This document shows positions 60,392 through 64,000 of a stretch of DNA of 64,000 nucleotides, one piece after another (the stretch's first letter is position 1; the number at the start of each line of letters is the position of its first letter). Position numbers and translations under genes: made by a program. A model generated the notes under the pieces. It made no database searches, had not been told where the DNA came from, and saw only the letters and a list, made by a program, of their open reading frames with translations. Source of the stretch: Clostridia bacterium (GTDB lineage: Bacteria; Bacillota; Clostridia; Oscillospirales; Feifaniaceae); the NCBI GenBank assembly GCA_017517965.1, contig JAFWXR010000027.1, positions 1-64,000 of the forward strand. Reading direction: 5' to 3'.

Positions 60392-61351
60392 ATGAAATGC
60401 AACGTAATGTGCGGTAAAAGTTTAAGCGGAATCATCGGACAAAACATATTGACTTTTATGCCTGATCTTGAAAATATATCGTACTTTAAAAATAAAATTG
60501 ACGCAATAATAACCAAAGACAACTGCGAACTGTCTCATAATTATATTTTCCTTAAATATATGAATACTACCGTAGTTACCGGTGTCAAAGATCTCAGATA
60601 CGGCGATAAAGTTACAATAGATACGGATTCGTCCACAGTAACCGTAATCGGCAAGTGTGATGATGTATACCGTCCTGCCATTTATTCTTCGGTAGTTTCC
60701 GTCCCCTTTGCCCATTCGGGTTATCCCGTAGGCTTGTGGCGTACAGAGGGAATGCTTATCGACGGAGTTCGTGACTTTTCAAAAGAATATATTATGTTTT
60801 CTGAATTAGAGCCAAACGGCGTTATCAGACTTTTTGATTTTGAAGGGGACAAGCTGTCCCTTGCCTGCGGAATGGAGGAACGCCTTAAAGAAAAACAGCT
60901 TTTTGACATTTCCTGCCTTGAAAAAGCAAATATTCTCATTCCCAACGTGCGAAATTCAGGCGACGTACGCTATATCAGAGGCAGGTTATCTTCAATGTGC
61001 GGTGGAAACAAAGATTTTAAAATTGGTGCAATGATAGAAAATGTATCAGGTTACTGTTCCGTCGCCTCAATAATTGCAGAGTGTGATTTTATTTCTATAG
61101 GCTTAAACGGTCTGTGCCGTGAGTTTATGTCAAAAGAAAAAGCACTTGCTGCCGCAGTTCGCACGACTGACCTTGCAACAAAGGCAGGAAAAACATGTAC
61201 TGCTTGCGGAGAAATTATAACAGACCCCATAATGTTTAAAACACTTACTGCCTGCGGTATAAGCGGAGTATGCTTATCTCCTGAAGATATTCACATTGCC
61301 GAAGAACTTCTTTCCGTGACAAAAATCCCCGATCAGCTTTGTTTTTTGTAA
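60392..61351 (+). CDS. Partial enzyme-I-like PEP-utilising protein
   Basis: The 319-residue protein has a phosphohistidine swivel domain (IDAIITKDNCELSHNYIFLKYMNTTVVTGVKDLRYGDKVTID, with the candidate His at about residue 49) and then a PEP-binding TIM-barrel like that of PtsI (VGLWRTEGMLID, IGAMIENVSGY, FISIGLNGLCREF, CTACGEIITDP, GISGVCLSPEDI). The N-terminal HPr-binding domain of enzyme I (about 140 residues) and parts of the barrel are absent, and some catalytic residues differ. CGGAGAG sets ATG 60392. The protein is either a specialised relative or a decaying copy. Confidence 0.65.
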   Translation: MKCNVMCGKSLSGIIGQNILTFMPDLENISYFKNKIDAIITKDNCELSHNYIFLKYMNTTVVTGVKDLRYGDKVTIDTDSSTVTVIGKCDDVYRPAIYSSVVSVPFAHSGYPVGLWRTEGMLIDGVRDFSKEYIMFSELEPNGVIRLFDFEGDKLSLACGMEERLKEKQLFDISCLEKANILIPNVRNSGDVRYIRGRLSSMCGGNKDFKIGAMIENVSGYCSVASIIAECDFISIGLNGLCREFMSKEKALAAAVRTTDLATKAGKTCTACGEIITDPIMFKTLTACGISGVCLSPEDIHIAEELLSVTKIPDQLCFL

Positions 61352-61420
61352 TTTTTCATTGTTCACAAATTGTTTACGAAAATTCTACTTTTTTTGCAAA
61401 TTTGTATGATAATATATAAG

Positions 61421-61510
61421 TGAGCTAAAGATTACCCCTCTTTAGTTCAAACCCCACCCTTCTTATTTATATGTTGCAGAAAAAGAGTCCGCTTTTGCGG
61501 GCTCTTTTTC
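61421..61510 (+). ncRNA. Candidate small RNA
   Basis: CTAAAGA (61425-61431) pairs with TCTTTAG (61439-61445), exposing ACCCC in the loop. A C-rich single strand (ACCCCACCC) follows, then a strong terminator at 61479-61510. A possible -10 (GATAAT, 61408-61413) lies just before. A hairpin, C-rich unpaired seed and terminator resemble Firmicutes trans-acting small RNAs such as RsaE. No reading frame with a ribosome site is present. Confidence 0.4.
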
Positions 61511-61512
61511 CG
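61479..61512. terminator. Bidirectional terminator near parS
   Basis: GAAAAAGAGTCCGC (61479-61492) pairs with GCGGGCTCTTTTTC (61497-61510) around TTTT. Confidence 0.85.
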
Positions 61513-61521
61513 TATAGTGAA

Positions 61522-61537
61522 TGTTTCACGTGAAACA
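61522..61537. promoter_or_regulatory. parS site 1
   Basis: TGTTTCACGTGAAACA is a perfect 16 bp palindrome matching the bacterial parS consensus bound by ParB/Spo0J. Confidence 0.96.
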
Positions 61538-61548
61538 TTCGACAAAAA

Positions 61549-61564
61549 AGTTTCACGTGAAACA
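61549..61564. promoter_or_regulatory. parS site 2
   Basis: AGTTTCACGTGAAACA lies 27 bp from site 1, with the 14 bp core TTTCACGTGAAACA intact and a one-base departure at the second position pair of the palindrome. Paired parS sites beside the origin are the nucleation points for ParB and SMC loading. Confidence 0.93.
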
Positions 61565-61568
61565 ATTA

Positions 61569-61596
61569 TTGATAAAATCAGAGTATGTGGTAAAAT
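61569..61596 (+). promoter_or_regulatory. Promoter of the nudix gene
   Basis: TTGATA (61569-61574), a 16 bp spacer and TAAAAT (61591-61596). It starts five bases after parS site 2, so ParB spreading could affect it. Confidence 0.6.
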
Positions 61597-61614
61597 ATAA
61601 AAGAGGTGAGTTGT

Positions 61615-62163
61615 ATGTCATTTGAAATGCTTGAAAGTAAAACAGTTTTTGAAGGAAAAATCATTACCGTGAACACGGATACTATACGTCTGCCCGACGG
61701 CAACGATGCTTACAGGGAGAAAATATGCACAACTGACGGTGTGGGTGTTATCGTGCTTAACGAAAATGATGAGATTCTGCTTGTCAGACAGCACAGATAC
61801 GCTATGGATCTCTATACTCTTGAAATACCTGCCGGTAAAACTGATAAAGGTGAGGACATATATCAGGCAGCCCTTCGTGAATTAAGGGAGGAAACGGGCT
61901 ATAAAGCAGAAAAACTGACAAAACTTTCTCCCGTTATAACCATGCCTGCCATTTGTACAGAAACTGTTCATCTTTTCTACGCAGATTATAAAGACCTTAC
62001 CTTTGTCGGAACCGATTTCGACGAGGATGAATTTATAGAACTTATTGCCGTACCCTTTGAAAAAGCGGTAAAAATGGTGCTTGACGGCGAAATATGTGAT
62101 TCAAAGACAGTATCTGCTATTTTACAACTATATGTTTTAAAGAATAAAAAATACTCGGGATAA
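61615..62163 (+). CDS. Nudix hydrolase, ADP-ribose pyrophosphatase type
   Basis: The 182-residue enzyme has the Nudix box in AGKTDKGEDIYQAALRELREETGYKAEKL (about 74-102), preceded by VLNENDEILLVRQHRYAMDLYTLEIPAG. This arrangement is typical of ADP-ribose pyrophosphatases of the NudF type. AGAGGTG lies six bases before ATG 61615; the in-frame GTG at 61606 overlaps that site. Confidence 0.9.
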   Translation: MSFEMLESKTVFEGKIITVNTDTIRLPDGNDAYREKICTTDGVGVIVLNENDEILLVRQHRYAMDLYTLEIPAGKTDKGEDIYQAALRELREETGYKAEKLTKLSPVITMPAICTETVHLFYADYKDLTFVGTDFDEDEFIELIAVPFEKAVKMVLDGEICDSKTVSAILQLYVLKNKKYSG

Positions 62164-62178
62164 TCCCGAGTATTTTTT
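62147..62178. terminator. Bidirectional terminator
   Basis: AAAATACTCGGG pairs with CCCGAGTATTTT around a five-base loop, between the nudix gene and the convergent small gene. Confidence 0.88.
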
Positions 62179-62180
62179 AT

Positions 62181-62333
62181 TTAGAGATCGTCCACGTCCT
62201 GTACGGGAATTTCGTATTTATCCTTACATACTCCCGTATAACTGCCAAACGGGTCTGTTTTGAAATCAGCCATTACGGATTTCGTTTCTTTTGTGTTGTC
62301 GTGCTCTATCTCAGGTTTTCTTTTTTTATCCAT
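62181..62333 (-). CDS. Small conserved hypothetical protein (50 residues)
   Basis: ATG 62333 follows AGGGTGAG, and the frame ends at TAA 62181. The protein is hydrophilic (MDKKRKPEIEHDNTKETK...) and ends with DPFGSYTGVCKDKYEIPVQDVDDL, a tail pattern (SYTG...PVQDxDDL) that I recall in many small Clostridia proteins. No function is known. It is divergent from the cyclophilin gene. Confidence 0.72.
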   Translation of the reverse strand: MDKKRKPEIEHDNTKETKSVMADFKTDPFGSYTGVCKDKYEIPVQDVDDL

Positions 62334-62416
62334 AAACTCACCCTGTATTATTATCTGTTGTTTTGTTGATATTATTATGGTAAAATAAATCTATATTATT
62401 ATAAAGGAGAAAAATT

Positions 62417-62887
62417 ATGGTAGTAATTGAAATGGACAGCGGCGAACTCATTGAAATAGAGCTTTATCCCGAAATTGCCCCCAAAACAGTGGAAAATTTT
62501 GAAAAACTTGTAAATTCAGGCTTTTATGACGGACTTACCTTTCACCGTGTAATTCCCGGATTTATGATACAGGGCGGTTGCCCCAAAGGAAACGGTACGG
62601 GCGGCCCCGGCTATTCGATAAAAGGTGAATTTGCCGCAAACGGTGTTAAAAACGATTTAAAGCATACACGTGGCGTTATATCAATGGCACGTGCAATGGA
62701 TCCCGATTCGGCAGGAAGCCAGTTTTTCATAATGCACGAGGATGCACCTCATCTTGACGGTCAGTACGCTGCTTTCGGAAAAGTAGTTTCAGGTATGGAT
62801 GCAGTTGACAGAATCGCTGCAGTTGACACCGACTGGGGCGACAAGCCTTTAACCCCCGTAGTAATGACAAAAGTAAGTATCAAATAA
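62417..62887 (+). CDS. Peptidyl-prolyl cis-trans isomerase, cyclophilin type
   Basis: The 156-residue protein is a bare cyclophilin domain: [84 protein letters not shown]. The catalytic Arg (FHRV) and the QGG and FF motifs are present. No signal peptide, so it is cytoplasmic, PpiB-like. AAAGGAG precedes ATG 62417. Confidence 0.93.
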   Translation: MVVIEMDSGELIEIELYPEIAPKTVENFEKLVNSGFYDGLTFHRVIPGFMIQGGCPKGNGTGGPGYSIKGEFAANGVKNDLKHTRGVISMARAMDPDSAGSQFFIMHEDAPHLDGQYAAFGKVVSGMDAVDRIAAVDTDWGDKPLTPVVMTKVSIK

Positions 62888-62889
62888 TG

Positions 62890-62922
62890 CAAAAGAGTCA
62901 TCCGTTTGGATGACTCTTTTAT
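62890..62922. terminator. Bidirectional terminator
   Basis: AAAAGAGTCATCC pairs with GGATGACTCTTTT around GTTT, between the cyclophilin gene and the convergent acetyltransferase gene, overlapping the latter's stop. Confidence 0.85.
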
Positions 62923-63398
62923 TTTGTTTTCTGAAATGCAATTCTGGGTGAACCGTCGTCCATATATACGATTCCGCAGTATTCAAAATTTAACTTTTTA
63001 ATTAGATTTTGCATAGGAATATTGTCTTTATGAGTGTCTATACGCAGGTTTTTGCACCTTTCAAACGCCCATTTAATGCAAAACTCGCCGACACCTTTTT
63101 TCTTTCTCGCAGATGCAATTCTGTGTACAACACCGTACGGTTCATCATTTATCCATTGTCCTTCTATATACGCATACCAAGGATCGTTTTCTTCAAAATA
63201 AACAAAAACTGCAAGTATTTCTTCGTCTTCCGTACAAACGTAACTTTGTCCTTTTTCTATATCATTTTTCACCATTTCTTTTGAAGGATATCCCACCCAC
63301 TGCGTCGGATTACCGTTTTCAGCCATAAAAACTGCTGCATCTTCATATATTTTCATCAATTCATCATAATCACGATGCGTTGCTTTTCTTATTTCCAT
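62919..63398 (-). CDS. GNAT family N-acetyltransferase
   Basis: The 159-residue protein begins with the usual MEIRKATHRDYDELMKIYEDA and has the acetyl-CoA loop region HRIASARKKKGVGEFCIKWAF (about 90-112), followed by LRIDTHKDNIPMQNLIKKLNFEYCG. The substrate is unknown. It lies convergent with the cyclophilin gene and divergent from dnaA. Confidence 0.88.
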   Translation of the reverse strand: MEIRKATHRDYDELMKIYEDAAVFMAENGNPTQWVGYPSKEMVKNDIEKGQSYVCTEDEEILAVFVYFEENDPWYAYIEGQWINDEPYGVVHRIASARKKKGVGEFCIKWAFERCKNLRIDTHKDNIPMQNLIKKLNFEYCGIVYMDDGSPRIAFQKTK

Positions 63399-63524
63399 AT
63401 TTTACTCCTGTGTTTTGATGTATGTATTATATATCTTAGTTACTTATTTTTCAATAAAATTATCTTGTAATTATATACTATATATTATATAATAAGATAT
63501 ATTATAAAAATAGAGAGGTTATTT
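63399..63524 (+). promoter_or_regulatory. AT-rich upstream region of dnaA
   Basis: The 126 bp gap is extremely AT-rich (runs such as TTATATACTATATATTATAT around 63471-63490) and holds several TATAAT-like elements, but none pairs with a good -35. I see no TTATCCACA-type box. It may act as a DNA-unwinding element. GAGAGG sets the dnaA start. Confidence 0.5.
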
Positions 63525-64000
63525 ATGTTTTCATTTGCAGATGTTTGGGCAAAGGCAAAGCGTGATTATATTTTTGGTGATAACTCCACAATAAGTGTTG
63601 CGGCGGCTCAGTGGATTGACTGTGCTACTGCTCTTCGTCTTGAAGGTGATACGGCTTATTTTTCATGTCCCTCTTCATTTCAATGCGATATGTTTTTAAG
63701 ATATAAAGAACAGGTTCTTTCAGGTCTTGAACGTGCACTTGGTTTTCGTGTTGATATAACCGTAACTTCCCCTGAAGAAGCACCCGTTAAATTGTATAAC
63801 GAAAATTCAGTATCTCCCGCACCTTTTACCGTTTCACTTCTTGATACATATACTTTTGCAAATTTCGTAGTCGGTGAAGGCAACAGGGTTGCCCATGCAA
63901 TAAGCGAAGCTGTTTCAAGAGAACCCGGCACTGCATATAATCCGCTTTTTATTCACGGCCATTCAGGTCTTGGTAAAACTCATCTTATGTGTGCAATCGG
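63525..64000 (+). CDS. dnaA: Chromosomal replication initiator DnaA, N-terminal part
   Basis: The first 158 codons are present and the window ends inside the gene. Domain I ([31 protein letters not shown]..., 1-85) is followed by a short domain II and the start of the AAA+ domain: [44 protein letters not shown] with Walker A. ATG 63525 follows GAGAGG by about eight bases. In most Firmicutes dnaN follows and rpmH lies just upstream in the opposite direction; here the upstream neighbour is a GNAT gene. Confidence 0.96.
   Translation, partial: MFSFADVWAKAKRDYIFGDNSTISVAAAQWIDCATALRLEGDTAYFSCPSSFQCDMFLRYKEQVLSGLERALGFRVDITVTSPEEAPVKLYNENSVSPAPFTVSLLDTYTFANFVVGEGNRVAHAISEAVSREPGTAYNPLFIHGHSGLGKTHLMCAI

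Overview
The window reads as part of the chromosome of a Gram-positive (monoderm) anaerobe of the Clostridia, most likely a gut Oscillospirales-type bacterium. That is an inference from the gene families: Soj/Spo0J partition genes, RicT, a FemAB-type ligase, an LTA-synthase-like enzyme, SLH repeats, consensus sigma-A promoters and strong GAGG-type ribosome sites. The right end holds the start of dnaA, two perfect parS sites and a dense group of DnaA boxes, so the replication origin region is inside the window.

Region 1 (1-1.25 kb) holds the end of a nitrilase-family gene and nadE, the two halves of a glutamine-dependent NAD synthetase, then a broken small gene. Region 2 (about 1.27-7.5 kb) is a decaying integrative element: an XRE repressor with palindromic operators, a structured leader, an excisionase-like protein, a replication protein with an apparent internal deletion, a zinc-ribbon protein and two large serine recombinases, the second frameshifted. 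A lone 589-residue protein of unknown family follows.

Region 3 (9,601-21,013) is an 11.4 kb genomic island inserted in the 3' half of the initiator tRNA-Met gene, bounded by an exact 45 bp repeat and carrying its own tyrosine integrase. Its cargo is the most interesting part of the window: a RES-domain-like protein, a probable oriT and short relaxase, a 36-residue cationic hydrophobic peptide followed by a zinc-ribbon amidoligase and a class II glutamine amidotransferase, and a serine recombinase next to a 116 bp segment bounded by perfect 17 bp inverted repeats. That segment holds a near-consensus promoter pointing away from the two genes it would drive if flipped, which is the layout of an invertible promoter in the OFF state.

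Region 4 (21-34 kb) holds mostly leftward housekeeping genes: LTA synthase, ricT, holB, alr, femAB-like, a LysM protein with a secretin-like N0 domain, a DegV/FabT-like pair with matching operators, serS, and parA-parB. Region 5 (34.2-51.7 kb) is a rightward run: cysteine desulfurase-thiI-cinA, then rpmH-rnpA-yidD-yidC-jag-mnmE-mnmG-rsmG, then metG-tatD and an ATP-grasp/PHP/SLH-deacetylase cluster. Region 6 (51.7-60.1 kb) runs leftward: yifB, a heterodimeric ABC exporter, glycerate kinase and a compact Clp ATPase. Region 7 (60.2-64 kb) is the origin region: DnaA boxes, a PEP-enzyme fragment, a small RNA candidate, parS, nudix, cyclophilin, GNAT and dnaA. rpmH lies 25 kb from dnaA and points toward it rather than away, so the usual rpmH/dnaA arrangement has been rearranged.
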